This document shows, in pieces, positions 32,828 to 42,577 of a stretch of 64,000 nucleotides of DNA. The DNA is from a virus, in the IMG/VR virus record IMGVR_UViG_3300035698_003705, positions 1 to 64,000 of that record. The stretch is one strand, 5' to 3'. Every line of letters starts with the position of its first letter. The stretch's first letter is position 1. A program made the translations under genes and the position numbers. Under the pieces are notes generated by a model. It saw nothing but the letters and a program-made list of their open reading frames with translations, was not told where the DNA came from and made no database searches.

Positions 32828-35800
32828 CTTTTGAATCGCAAAAACTAGCAGCCCGTTATCTGAATGCAGCAAAGTTAACTAATAGTAAACTTTGTGCTCG
32901 TTATCAAGACAAGAAAGTTGTTAAGACCCAAGACGGGGATGATATGACGGTCTACACATATAGTGACCGGCAAATAGCTAAGCGGGATAAAGATAAGGCA
33001 GAACGCATTGATAAGCTCCGTGGCAGTATTAAGGACTTGCAAGGACAAGTGCGTAAAGATCTTAAATCTAAGGATGAAAAGATCCGGCTGACAGCTTTAG
33101 CAGTAGGGCTCCTTGACGCATCCTTTGAAAGAGTGGGTAACTCAACTTCAGCTAAAGACGGACATTTTGGCGTCACTGGATGGCAAGTAAAACACGTCCA
33201 GTTCAAGGGCGGAAAAGCTGTTATCAAATATGTAGGGAAGTCTGGAGTAGATCAAGAAAAAACTATTGATACTGCAATCTCAGTTCAAGCCCTCAAGGAT
33301 GCTGTCAAAGGCAAAAAGCCCGAGGATGAAGTTTGTGGCAGTGTTAATGCTACTGATGTGAATGCCTATCTTAAGCAGTTCAAGATAACTGCAAAGGATC
33401 TCAGAGGCTACCATGCAAACACTGAAATGCAGAAGCAACTGAAAGCAGTACGGGCTAAAGGTAAAACACTTCTAGCGGACAAAAAAGAACAAGAGAAGCA
33501 ATTAAAAGCGGAGTTTAAGCAGGCACTAGAAGCAACCGCTGAAGCAGTAGGGCACGAACCAGCAACACTTAAATCACAGTATCTAGTCCCAGGGCTAGAG
33601 GAAGAGTACTTGAAGGGCGGGAAGGTTACGGAAAGCCTAAAGAAGAAAGCTACTAGGCCCATACAGATAGACAAGATCTTGATTGATGCTGAAGTCAGGG
33701 GCCTTATTTCAGATTTGAGACGGGAGCTGGGAAGAAGGCATTCTCAAAAAGCACCCTTGGGAAAGCTGGCCCCCAACTATTTTATTCTGCAAAAAGACAT
33801 GGCTTACTTTGAGGGTGCTAAAAATGTTTTGGGGCGAGAGATGGCTGCACCTTTGTTAAGGGTGACTAGTGTTGTTAGCAACCTACCTGATATGATTCTT
33901 TCAGGCGGTGCTGGAAAAACATCTAAGGGGCAGCCAGCTATAGTTATAAATCTAAACGGACGATACACACCCTATCAGTTAGCAGAAGGCATTGTGTTTA
34001 AGAGTTCTGAGTTTAGGAAACTGTTTCTACATGAAATGACACACATACTAGATATATATAAAAAAGGTCCGTCTACGAAGAATGTGCCTACTGATTTAGA
34101 TAGGGTAAAGTATGTGAATAACCCAAAAGAAGTCAGGGCTTATATGCAAGAGATTGTAGATAGGGCTTTGGAAGTGGCACCTAAGTTTAAGGGTCACTTC
34201 CAAAGTAAAGATTTTTTTAGACTTCTTATGAGAGTGACTCCCACTTGGGAAGAGGTTAGTTCTTTGCTAACACATAACAATAAAAAGCTGATCTTAAAGG
34301 CAGTATATAGATCCCTATCAGATGCTGACATGTTGCCGGAGAATGACACCATTAGGAGTCTGACTGCCCGGTGGTTAGAAGCCAGGACAGAACAATGGGG
34401 TTTGCCCGAAGCAGATGATTGGAAGGATGGCTTCTTCTCCCGGAACCCTAAATTACGTTTTTTAAATGGTGTGCGTGTGGGCTTTGTAGAGGGTACCAAA
34501 ACAGGTCCCGAAGCCCAGTGGGTGTCTAAGGGTGTGTTGCTGTATCCGAAGTTCTGGGACCTGCAGAAGCGTGTCCAGGACTTTGTATTTGCCCATGAAC
34601 TAGGACACGGGGTATTAGAGAAATGGGGCTACACGGGTTTGATAAAGGCAGCAGACCAACTGGATCTTGATATTTGGGATACCGCTAAACTGCCTTTTGC
34701 AGCACCTAATTTTGATGAAGCCTTCGCAGACTGTTTTGCTAGTTACTATGTAGATAAAGATGTGCAGCGACGTTACCCCGAATGGTCATCTTTGGTTGCA
34801 CTCGCAAAGAAGACCATTAAACTAGGGACTAAGACACATACTCAAAAAGAAGACGCTGCCGTTGAGGGCTTGTTACATACTAGTCCACAGAAAAAACCAC
34901 CAAGGCAAGACTTACACAGGAACCGTCTTGAAACTGAAGATACAGACTTGGAACCCCAGGGTGCAGAAAACGATGAGGACCTATCATTGAATTATAAACG
35001 AGTAGCCGCAGGATGGTTTAGACAGTTTCAAGCAAAGCATACAAAAACGGTAGAGCATAAGCCTGGAGAAGTGTGGCCTTCTGCAAAGGGTGGCCAGTGG
35101 GTAGCTAAGAATCCAGAGGGCGTAGCACATTCCTTTAAGGATAAACAGCGGGCTAAAGACTACGCTGAAGGCAAAGTAGACCCCGCAGGCACAGAAACCA
35201 AGCCTGTGGAAGATGCTCCTGTAGAGAAAGTAACGCCCGATGAGACAGTAGAACAGGAACAGCCAGAGTCACAGCCAGAGTCACAACCTTTAGAAGGTTG
35301 GAGATCCTATGAAAAGGAACCTAAACTATCGGTAGACAATAAAGACCGGTGGCTAAAGGAACACACAGTGACCACACCTGGTGGCGGCTTGGTAATAGGA
35401 TTGCCTCAGATAGATACAGCACAAGCAAAGAAAATTGGTGTGCCTGTTCTAAAAAATGATGTGCTCCCAAAAGTACGGGCAGCTATTGAGGGTGCTTTGG
35501 AGTCAGGTAAAGAAGTATTTTTTCTGGGTGATAGCTCAGTGCTTCCAGAAGACCTCAAAGATAAGGTCACTCAGGAAGGCTTAACAGATTCAAGTACTTC
35601 CTTAGATAACATGGACTCTCCTATCTGGGAAGACCTCTATAAAACATCCAAGGCAGATAAGGACCTTACACATGCTTCTATAGCTGCGTATCTTTTGGGG
35701 GCAGGGGAACCTGTTGAAAAGCTCCCCATGTTAGATGATAAGGCTAAGAAGCTTCTCAAGAAACGCTTTAGGGTGGATGTAGATAATATAACAGATGAGG

Positions 35801-38253
35801 ACCGTCAAAACCTGCAAGCTATCACTTCCCCTGTAGATTCAGGAGCACCTTCTAACCCTGCTTCAAGGGTTGTAGATGCTATGAATAATCTGCTTGATAA
35901 AAACACGGTTCAAAGAATCCAGAAGTTAGAGGCCGCTGGGAATGTGGTTGTTGCTACACCTGGTGCACCGCACGCCTGGAGTATGAAACCTGTTTTAGAG
36001 AAAGGGTCTGCTCCGGCTAAAAAACCAGAGACTCCTACTAAACCCATTGAAGAAGAAGCACCTGTAGAAACACCTGTAGAAACACCTGTAGAAGCACCTG
36101 TAGAAACACCTGTGGCTCCTGTTAAGAAGGCTCCCAAAAAAGACACGCTGGCAAATATCAAACAGCAGTTGGATTCTTCAGGTCTAGACAAGGCTACTAT
36201 CAAAACCTTAACAGCACGTCTAGGTGACTTGTCTGACAGTGCCTCACAGCAGGTTGTTGATAGCTATAGGAGCAACCTAGCTTCTTTTAGGGGTAGGACC
36301 TTAAATGAAAGCCTTATGGAAGATGTTGCGGATGCTTCTAACAACCTACAGAAGTCAGGGGTTGCTGCAAGTGTTTTAGGAGAAGCATTGGCTGCTCATA
36401 CTTTTGCATACAACACACTAGCTAATCCAGCCATTTTAATTAAAGGGACAAAACCTGAAGTACTTACAGCAAAAGCAGCAGAACACTTTGGGGCCCTCAG
36501 TCCTCTGATTCGTCAAATGGCAATAGGAAGGATGCTGTCCCAAATAAGTGATGCTGGTTCTGAAGAGTACTCTCAACTAGCAAGAGTTCGGGACGGTTTG
36601 TTTATGGCTTCTGTTATTGCAGGAGATGATAAAGCCTATCGCAAAGTTGACGGACAGTCCTTACTACCAGAACCATCAAAGCAACTTAAGTCTCTTGTAA
36701 AGATGCAGCTAGATAGGGGAGAAGATATAGGTGACTTAGCAAAGGCAGACTTTTATGCACCTGAAGGGCGTAATGCTCTGCGAGAGCATATGAAGACGAT
36801 GCCTATAGATGATGTGGCTGAAATTTATAGTGCTGGTGATAAGGATGTTGAAAGCATTATAAAGGATGCTTTCAATAAAGCTACAGCTCCATGGCAAAAA
36901 ACTATGCTGCGGGGGTTTCTGCAAGATTCTGTGATAAACGAAATGACTGTGGTGCACAACCTGATAGCTTCAACTTTTAAGTCAGGTACAGCATCTCCAG
37001 AAGAAGGTGCCTCAAAGACACATAAAAAAGCACTTCCTACTGATCCAGAGGAAATCACTAATCTAATGCGACACTTGATGGACCAGTCTATAAAGTATAA
37101 AGGTGTGGCTGTTTCAGAACTACTGTCTTGTATTACAAAACCAAATAGTACAGAAGAAGGGTGTAGAGAACAGCATAGACAAGGTATATTAAAGCAACTA
37201 GATCCTATCTGGGAAATGCTTCAAAAAGAGTACGACTTAGATCCAGGTAATCCTTCTGTAGCACAGTTGCGTAAAACTTTGTTAGATAGAAACCCTGATG
37301 AGTTAGATAAACTTTTCAGGACTACAGAACAGCATAAAAAGGCGTTTATTTCAATCTTTAGTTTATACGGAGAACATAGTAGCGAGGGGCGTTGTGTCTC
37401 GCGCGGCCTGTTTTCTGATTATTTAATGAGGAGGATTCTCATGGGATCTATGTCGAAAAAGGGTGCTAAGCAAGTTACATCCGCCCTGGATAATGTAGCT
37501 AATTTGTTTCAACAGGATTGGGAAGCCATGGGCGTACCTCAGAAGGTAGCACATGATTTTGCATATCGTTGCGATATCCTTAGTGAGCATTTGGAAAAAC
37601 GCGCGGGCAAAGTTGCCCTGACGGAAGATGACGTTGTTAAAGAAAAGGGTTTTAATCCTGACACTATTGGCGAAGAAGTCAGTGGGCCATTGGAGCAGGA
37701 TTCAGACGAAAGTTTCATGAAGGGTGAGTTCACCCAGCAGGAAAACCGAGAACTTCGGAATCGCTATGAAGATGGTGACCTTGGTGTTGATACAAACCCT
37801 GAACCGGAAGCACCCTCAGCTGGTAAGCAGGCTTCTTTTGCAGACTATGGTATTAAGGTAGCTTCTCAGAATCTGAGCCTTGCTATTAACAAGATTAATC
37901 GTATGGCTTCTGAAGGCATCTCTCCCGTATTGGCTTCTAGTCTGCTCGGCCTTAGCCAAGCTGCTCTGGGCGTTAAGATGGGCCTCTCTACAGGTAAAAC
38001 CTCAGCAGAGAAGGTTGCAGATGTTCTTGAGGCACTATCTGTGCTGAACACTGTTCCTAGTAACAAACTGGCTGAAGCCGTTATTCTAGCTACCAAGGTA
38101 GCAGACGATGACGAAGATGATGATAAGGAAGACAAGGATGATGATAAAGACGAGAAGAAGATTCCCGACTTTATCCAGGAAAAAATAGACGCCAAGGAAG
38201 AGAAGGAAGAGAAAAAAGAAAAGAACGCCCACACTTTTAAGCTTTACGCATAA
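32824..38253 (+). CDS. 1809-residue polyprotein-like virion protein: topoisomerase IB, two zincins, helical C-terminal region
   Basis: The start is GTG 32824. Residues 1-20 carry QKLAARYLNAAK, the recurring tag. Residues 90-265 are a type IB topoisomerase with the full catalytic set Arg103, Lys139, Arg194, His244 and Tyr253, spaced as in vaccinia topoisomerase. A first zincin has HEMTH at 403-407. An internal tag-like SLTARWLEA (512-520) precedes a second zincin with HELGH at 591-595 and DEAFADCFASYY. A further RVAAGWFRQ (726-734) begins the next section. Proline-rich VETP repeats lie near 1079-1098. The remainder is helical, with a K-Q-A-S site near 1665 and an acidic/lysine tail. It probably acts as an injected multi-enzyme protein or precursor. 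Confidence 0.82.
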   Translation: MTFESQKLAARYLNAAKLTNSKLCARYQDKKVVKTQDGDDMTVYTYSDRQIAKRDKDKAERIDKLRGSIKDLQGQVRKDLKSKDEKIRLTALAVGLLDASFERVGNSTSAKDGHFGVTGWQVKHVQFKGGKAVIKYVGKSGVDQEKTIDTAISVQALKDAVKGKKPEDEVCGSVNATDVNAYLKQFKITAKDLRGYHANTEMQKQLKAVRAKGKTLLADKKEQEKQLKAEFKQALEATAEAVGHEPATLKSQYLVPGLEEEYLKGGKVTESLKKKATRPIQIDKILIDAEVRGLISDLRRELGRRHSQKAPLGKLAPNYFILQKDMAYFEGAKNVLGREMAAPLLRVTSVVSNLPDMILSGGAGKTSKGQPAIVINLNGRYTPYQLAEGIVFKSSEFRKLFLHEMTHILDIYKKGPSTKNVPTDLDRVKYVNNPKEVRAYMQEIVDRALEVAPKFKGHFQSKDFFRLLMRVTPTWEEVSSLLTHNNKKLILKAVYRSLSDADMLPENDTIRSLTARWLEARTEQWGLPEADDWKDGFFSRNPKLRFLNGVRVGFVEGTKTGPEAQWVSKGVLLYPKFWDLQKRVQDFVFAHELGHGVLEKWGYTGLIKAADQLDLDIWDTAKLPFAAPNFDEAFADCFASYYVDKDVQRRYPEWSSLVALAKKTIKLGTKTHTQKEDAAVEGLLHTSPQKKPPRQDLHRNRLETEDTDLEPQGAENDEDLSLNYKRVAAGWFRQFQAKHTKTVEHKPGEVWPSAKGGQWVAKNPEGVAHSFKDKQRAKDYAEGKVDPAGTETKPVEDAPVEKVTPDETVEQEQPESQPESQPLEGWRSYEKEPKLSVDNKDRWLKEHTVTTPGGGLVIGLPQIDTAQAKKIGVPVLKNDVLPKVRAAIEGALESGKEVFFLGDSSVLPEDLKDKVTQEGLTDSSTSLDNMDSPIWEDLYKTSKADKDLTHASIAAYLLGAGEPVEKLPMLDDKAKKLLKKRFRVDVDNITDEDRQNLQAITSPVDSGAPSNPASRVVDAMNNLLDKNTVQRIQKLEAAGNVVVATPGAPHAWSMKPVLEKGSAPAKKPETPTKPIEEEAPVETPVETPVEAPVETPVAPVKKAPKKDTLANIKQQLDSSGLDKATIKTLTARLGDLSDSASQQVVDSYRSNLASFRGRTLNESLMEDVADASNNLQKSGVAASVLGEALAAHTFAYNTLANPAILIKGTKPEVLTAKAAEHFGALSPLIRQMAIGRMLSQISDAGSEEYSQLARVRDGLFMASVIAGDDKAYRKVDGQSLLPEPSKQLKSLVKMQLDRGEDIGDLAKADFYAPEGRNALREHMKTMPIDDVAEIYSAGDKDVESIIKDAFNKATAPWQKTMLRGFLQDSVINEMTVVHNLIASTFKSGTASPEEGASKTHKKALPTDPEEITNLMRHLMDQSIKYKGVAVSELLSCITKPNSTEEGCREQHRQGILKQLDPIWEMLQKEYDLDPGNPSVAQLRKTLLDRNPDELDKLFRTTEQHKKAFISIFSLYGEHSSEGRCVSRGLFSDYLMRRILMGSMSKKGAKQVTSALDNVANLFQQDWEAMGVPQKVAHDFAYRCDILSEHLEKRAGKVALTEDDVVKEKGFNPDTIGEEVSGPLEQDSDESFMKGEFTQQENRELRNRYEDGDLGVDTNPEPEAPSAGKQASFADYGIKVASQNLSLAINKINRMASEGISPVLASSLLGLSQAALGVKMGLSTGKTSAEKVADVLEALSVLNTVPSNKLAEAVILATKVADDDEDDDKEDKDDDKDEKKIPDFIQEKIDAKEEKEEKKEKNAHTFKLYA
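36060..36117 (+). repeat. 12-bp coding tandem repeat (Val-Glu-Thr/Ala-Pro)
   Basis: Repeats of ACCTGTAGAAAC and variants encode a (V-E-[TA]-P)n linker inside the 1809-residue protein. It is an interdomain hinge, not a DNA element. Confidence 0.75.
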
Positions 38254-38262
38254 GGCGGTCTA

Positions 38263-38868
38263 ATGGCCAAAATTAAACAAGCATACGTGGATTTTCAACA
38301 GAGAGCTACGGAGTTCTCTGTTGGAGACTCCGTATATCCATTCATGTCTGGAAACAACAACCTGATCGGCACTGTTGTAGCTGTTTGGCCAGCTATAGGT
38401 ATGGTAGATGTTGAGTGGCCCCACGGGTCCCAACGTATGCCTGTAGAGGAACTTGCTAGATATCGGAAGATTGACTTTCAGCCTCCTCAAGTAGGACATG
38501 ATAATGTTCCAGGTGGGGCAGGGACGGTTTCTGTTTCTGGTGGCCCCTACAAGCCAACAAAAGAAGCAAAGACCAAGCTAGTTACTGCTTACTTGAAAAA
38601 AGCTCTTTACTGGGCTGCCCCTGATCGTAAATATCAGGCTTCGCAGGATGAGCTTAGTCAAGGACAGTTTTTGTGCCCCCGTTGTAAGGAGGCCGAACTT
38701 AGGACAGCTTCTTATAAAAGAGAAGGTGGTACAAGTGAACGCTTACTTGCGTGTCCTGCTTGTCTGTTTCTGATTCGTCAGTGTGATGTCAAAGGACACC
38801 CTGAATATGAGGACACTCAAGTCAAAATGCCTTTCACTAGGATTCGTTTGGTTGGGGAAGATAATTAA
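38263..38868 (+). CDS. SH3-barrel plus zinc-ribbon protein with internal tag-like helix
   Basis: The 201-residue protein begins with a small barrel: FSVGDSVYPF, then IGTVVAVWPAIGMVDVEWPHG and a PVEELARY end. A helix containing KTKLVTAYLKKALYWAA at about 105 resembles the recurring tag. A zinc ribbon follows (CPRC then LLACPACLF, about 143-175). Its stop overlaps the prohead protease start. A role in head assembly or a DNA-gate contact is plausible, and nothing more specific is supported. Confidence 0.68.
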   Translation: MAKIKQAYVDFQQRATEFSVGDSVYPFMSGNNNLIGTVVAVWPAIGMVDVEWPHGSQRMPVEELARYRKIDFQPPQVGHDNVPGGAGTVSVSGGPYKPTKEAKTKLVTAYLKKALYWAAPDRKYQASQDELSQGQFLCPRCKEAELRTASYKREGGTSERLLACPACLFLIRQCDVKGHPEYEDTQVKMPFTRIRLVGEDN

Positions 38869-40340
38869 TGGCAATGCTTAAAACAGCCCGTGCACGTGTT
38901 GTACACCCGCACATTAAACCGTCGCAGTGGAATAGAGTTAAGACCGCTTCTAAGTCAACTTCTAAGACTGCTTCAGCGGTGAATGCTGATTTGACGGCTA
39001 AGGCAACAGAACTGTTGGGTGAAGCTTTTGATCCTGATAAATATTTGTTGTCCCACTGCACGATAGTGGCCTCTGTGGACACATATACTCCAGAAGGTAC
39101 TAAGACAGGTACGCTTGTTGAAAGTGGTAAAAAGATTTACCGTAAATTTTCAGATTTTAGAATCACACCTGAAACAGCATCTTTTATAAATCATAACTTT
39201 GATAGCTGGTCACGTGATGTTATTCTAAAGTCATATAAAACCTTCATTGGTGGTCAGAATTATACTGAACACGTTCAGTTGGAGAATCTTTCAAAGGGTC
39301 GTATTATAGATGCTGTTGTTCGTGACGTAGGCTCATCACTATATGTTGACATTCTTGTTGCAACTAACAGAGAGCATACTGAACTTGTTAAGGCTATTGA
39401 ATCAGGTAAGATGGGTACATTATCAATGGGCTGTAGTATCCTGGGATCTAGTTGTACAAAATGTGGTAATTGGGCTCCTGATGAAACAGAAATGTGTGAA
39501 CATGTAAAATATGAGAAGGGCAACACCTTTTTTGATAGTAATGGTGTACAGCATGTTGTAGCTGAGACTTGTGGCCATAGTTCCATTGAAGGTGGCGGCG
39601 TTACATTTATAGAAGCTTCATGGGTAGAGACACCTGCTTTTACAGGGGCCGTGCTCAGGAACATACTGGAACCTACGGAACAGATGGCTGTTCAGGCACA
39701 GAAGATTCTTAGCACACCACCTACTCAATGGGCAGAAGACTCCCAGTTAAAAGCAGCTTCTACAAAGTTAGCTGAATTAGCAGAAGATGAGTGGATGGGT
39801 CAGGAACCTGACGCTACTGAGGAAGCACCCATAGAAGAAGAGGCTGGTCCTGATACAGAAGAAGCACCAGTAGAAGATACTTCCCTGTTGCAAGACGTGG
39901 AAGATGATGCTGCCCTAATAGTAAAGAATAGAATACGAGACAAACTGAAAAAAGAGCTGGGTTTTGAAACTCCCGGCCATGGTGTGTCAGAACTACAGAA
40001 CGATAATCTTAATCAGGTTGCTGCTCTGAGAGTATATAACGCCAGCTTAGATACTTTGACTAGAACAGCATCTTCGGACGCTGCTTTAATAAATGGAATT
40101 GCACACCTCAATAATAGTTTGGGCGTGAATGTTCCTATGGCTCTTTATAGAGCAGCTTTGAAAATAGGTGACCCTGCAGACCACGGTACAGTATTAAAGT
40201 ACAAGAAGGCTTGTAAGCAAGCTTTACTGCGGGAACCTAATAATGTGGAAGCAAAGATGTTGTTGCATCTTGCGTATATACTCCATCAGAGAGGGTCTTT
40301 GATGGACAAGCCTGGCAGTTTTGCCAAAAAAGGAGATTAG
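38868..40340 (+). CDS. Prohead maturation protease
   Basis: The 490-residue protein has a protease core: NYTEHVQLENLSKGRIIDAV (candidate His), then YVDILVATNREH and SGKMGTLSMGCSI with a candidate nucleophile Ser, as in capsid maturation serine proteases. A Cys/His insert (CTKCGNWA...MCEHV...ETCGH) follows. After residue 300 the chain becomes acidic and scaffold-like. It sits between the large internal proteins and the scaffold and capsid genes, the normal position. It would digest scaffold and trim internal proteins during head expansion. Possible self-cleavage sites K-T-A-S lie near residue 35. Confidence 0.78.
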   Translation: MAMLKTARARVVHPHIKPSQWNRVKTASKSTSKTASAVNADLTAKATELLGEAFDPDKYLLSHCTIVASVDTYTPEGTKTGTLVESGKKIYRKFSDFRITPETASFINHNFDSWSRDVILKSYKTFIGGQNYTEHVQLENLSKGRIIDAVVRDVGSSLYVDILVATNREHTELVKAIESGKMGTLSMGCSILGSSCTKCGNWAPDETEMCEHVKYEKGNTFFDSNGVQHVVAETCGHSSIEGGGVTFIEASWVETPAFTGAVLRNILEPTEQMAVQAQKILSTPPTQWAEDSQLKAASTKLAELAEDEWMGQEPDATEEAPIEEEAGPDTEEAPVEDTSLLQDVEDDAALIVKNRIRDKLKKELGFETPGHGVSELQNDNLNQVAALRVYNASLDTLTRTASSDAALINGIAHLNNSLGVNVPMALYRAALKIGDPADHGTVLKYKKACKQALLREPNNVEAKMLLHLAYILHQRGSLMDKPGSFAKKGD

Positions 40341-40342
40341 CC

Positions 40343-41704
40343 ATGAGAGATCGTTTGACACGGCAGACCCGTGAGGCAGCTGCCCCCCCCGCAATTCCTG
40401 GTTACGGAAAAGAAGATCAGGATCACCCAGCCCACCAGGCCGACCCGGACATGCACAAGTATGAAAACGGCGATCCTAATAGTTGGGCAGAAACACCTAA
40501 CCCTCCTCCGTATCCCCAGGGAAACCCTCCGGCACTTCCTGGATACGATTCGGAAGACATGGATCATCCCGCACACGAAAACCCCCCCAGGTCCCCGAAA
40601 GAGGCCCGTGGGCTGCGTGCAACGCTGGAAGCTATTACTGAAGCCCGTGCAAGTAAATGCCTTAAGTTGGCAAATGCTATGCTCTCAGGCCGTAATGTAT
40701 CCGCTTCTGTAGTTGAAGATCAGGCATTTGATATGATGGACTGGTCTGAAAGCAAACTGGCTTCTACTGCTAAGCGTTTCGGTTGCCTGGAAGATGACCT
40801 TGATATGGATGACGGTATGCCCCCAGCAGACGAGACCGTATATGTAGAGGATAACGACTTGGATACTATCCTTGACGCTCCTTCTTATGGTACTGATCCC
40901 ATGTCTGTGTTTGCATCTGAACTGAAGGCTATCCATGAGGAACTTCGTTCTTTGAAGGCTGATCAGAATGACCCCAAAGGCCCTGACGCTGAATCAGAAG
41001 AAACTATCAAAGACGAAGCAGAAGAAACTACTGAATCAGAAGGCAAGCAGGCAGCACGTCTGTTTGTAGCTTCCCTTGCTGCAAATCACGATGGTTTTAT
41101 TACTGCTGCTGATTGGCCCCTTGCTCAGTCTATCTTTGCCGCTGCTGACGAAGATAAAGATGGTATCATAACGGAAGATGAAGCCGTTGATGCTATTGCT
41201 CCTGAAAAGGAAGAAGTTGTAGAGGAAGAAAAAGAAGCTTCTACTCTAACAGCTGAAGAATCAGTACATCTTGCTGAAATGGAAACACAGGCTGCAGGTT
41301 GTGAATTGGCGGAAGAAGAAATTCTAACACCGGAACAGGACGAAGCTGGAATGTTTGCAGCAGATGAAGACGCTATGGGTAATCCCATTCCCATGACAGA
41401 TGACGATGCAATTCTTGCTCAGATTTTTGGCAAGGCTGCTGGTGACGAAGAAGAAGTTGTAGAGGAAGAAGAAGCCAAAACAGCACGTAAAGCAGAAGAC
41501 GAAGAAGAAGTTGAGTTTGAAGGGGACAAGGAAGAAGCTAAAACTGCTGCTCAGAGACCCCAGCCCCAGAAGCCCCTCAATGGTGCTCGCACTGTTGGTC
41601 AGGTAACTAGGACAGCTTCAGCTTCCGCTGTGAAGGAACAGAACGAACTGTCAAAGCTTTGGACATCAGCTCCTGACGTTAGAAGCGCATTTGGCATCGA
41701 CTAA
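40343..41704 (+). CDS. Acidic scaffold/head-core protein with paired EF-hands
   Basis: The 453-residue, strongly acidic protein lies between protease and capsid genes, the usual scaffold position. A canonical EF-hand loop DEDKDGIITEDE at 269-280 has Asp1, Asp3, Asp5, Gly6, Ile8 and Glu12. It is paired with a degenerate loop (NHDGFITAADW) about 20 residues earlier. The N-terminus repeats PPAIPGYGKEDQDHPAH (15-31) and PPALPGYDSEDMDHPAH (62-78). K-x-A-[AS] sites occur several times (KQAA, KEAS, KTAA, RTAS). Calcium may control scaffold assembly or release. The next feature is a terminator. Confidence 0.75.
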   Translation: MRDRLTRQTREAAAPPAIPGYGKEDQDHPAHQADPDMHKYENGDPNSWAETPNPPPYPQGNPPALPGYDSEDMDHPAHENPPRSPKEARGLRATLEAITEARASKCLKLANAMLSGRNVSASVVEDQAFDMMDWSESKLASTAKRFGCLEDDLDMDDGMPPADETVYVEDNDLDTILDAPSYGTDPMSVFASELKAIHEELRSLKADQNDPKGPDAESEETIKDEAEETTESEGKQAARLFVASLAANHDGFITAADWPLAQSIFAAADEDKDGIITEDEAVDAIAPEKEEVVEEEKEASTLTAEESVHLAEMETQAAGCELAEEEILTPEQDEAGMFAADEDAMGNPIPMTDDDAILAQIFGKAAGDEEEVVEEEEAKTARKAEDEEEVEFEGDKEEAKTAAQRPQPQKPLNGARTVGQVTRTASASAVKEQNELSKLWTSAPDVRSAFGID

Positions 41705-41714
41705 TCACACAACC

Positions 41715-41731
41715 CCTATCTAAAAGATAGG
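41715..41731 (+). repeat. Small hairpin upstream of terminator
   Basis: CCTATC and GATAGG arms flank a TAAAA loop, just ahead of the main terminator hairpin. It may be a pause or part of a compound terminator. Confidence 0.4.
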
Positions 41732-41741
41732 ACACTTTAAG

Positions 41742-41775
41742 AAAACAGCCTCCTTTTGGGGGCTGTTTTCGTTTA
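41742..41775 (+). terminator. Rho-independent terminator after scaffold gene
   Basis: A stem AAAACAGCCTCC / GGGGGCTGTTTT with a TTTT loop is followed by TTTTCGTTT. It separates the protease-scaffold unit from the decoration and capsid genes and may adjust their dosage. The 100 bases that follow are AT-rich and may hold a capsid promoter, but no convincing -35/-10 pair was found. Confidence 0.8.
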
Positions 41776-41878
41776 TATCCTTATATAAACTACATATCTA
41801 TAGAAAGGGGTCTCAAGCCCCACTGTTGCTAACTAGGTTGTTAGTGACGGAGAACAGTTTTTTATTGAGGAGGTTATC

Positions 41879-42577
41879 ATGCCACTACCCGGACAGGCCA
41901 GTGGTGGTTGGACCGAGTCAAGCAGCGCTCTCAGGATTTTGAATGTAGGTATTCGAAACTCCCTGGCTCCGTTGACTGACGATGCGTTCACCCAGGCAAA
42001 CCCCGTAGCAGTTGCTACAGGAGTTTCTTCTCGCTTGGACATCACCTTAAACGGTGTGCTAAGCGGCTCTGTGTGCTTTACTAGACCCCTAGACGGCAAT
42101 CAGTTTGTTGGCGGTCCCGGTACCGATGACATTCAGACTCTTTATCGGGCAAACACAATTCAGCAGTGCTATCGGCCTCTGGGTTTGTTCATCAACACTG
42201 CAACCGGCAACCCTTACGAGAATCTACCTGGTGTAGCTTCTGGTGTAGGTCCCTATGTCTCTGGCATGGGAACCTATGGTAGTAGCCTCTATGAGACTGC
42301 CCTGATTGCAGGCGGTGGTGATCCTCTTATTGATACAGGCGATTCAATTCTTACTAGTTATATTACTGGTAATGAACTGATTGCCTCAAGAAACGGCTTT
42401 CTGATGCCTAAGTGGATTCTGAATGCAGCTGGCACTGATTTGGTTACTCATGACCTTCAGGCCGTTACAGCACAGTCCTTTGTGATGTCTGCTGATAGCA
42501 GCTCTACAACCATCGGCATCATCAAGATGGCCCCAGACACTGTCCAGACCGAAGTGGTCTGGGATCAGCGTATATAA
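41879..42577 (+). CDS. Probable head decoration/capsid-associated protein
   Basis: The 232-residue protein has a strong GAGGAGG ribosome site, appropriate for abundant expression. It is Gly/Ser/Thr/Leu-rich and beta-type, with no catalytic motif. It lies between scaffold and major capsid and shares their transcript. Phage decoration or minor capsid proteins are usually found here. It could also be a second shell protein. Confidence 0.65.
   Translation: MPLPGQASGGWTESSSALRILNVGIRNSLAPLTDDAFTQANPVAVATGVSSRLDITLNGVLSGSVCFTRPLDGNQFVGGPGTDDIQTLYRANTIQQCYRPLGLFINTATGNPYENLPGVASGVGPYVSGMGTYGSSLYETALIAGGGDPLIDTGDSILTSYITGNELIASRNGFLMPKWILNAAGTDLVTHDLQAVTAQSFVMSADSSSTTIGIIKMAPDTVQTEVVWDQRI

Noticed and set aside
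36060-36117. Short tandem repeat as an origin or iteron array
   Set aside because: It encodes a Val-Glu-Thr-Pro linker in frame inside a long gene, so coding explains it.
37866-38234. Minus-strand Ser-rich reading frame
   Set aside because: It is the complement of an acidic/lysine-rich coding tail. Ser-rich low complexity is a codon shadow, and no ribosome site is present.
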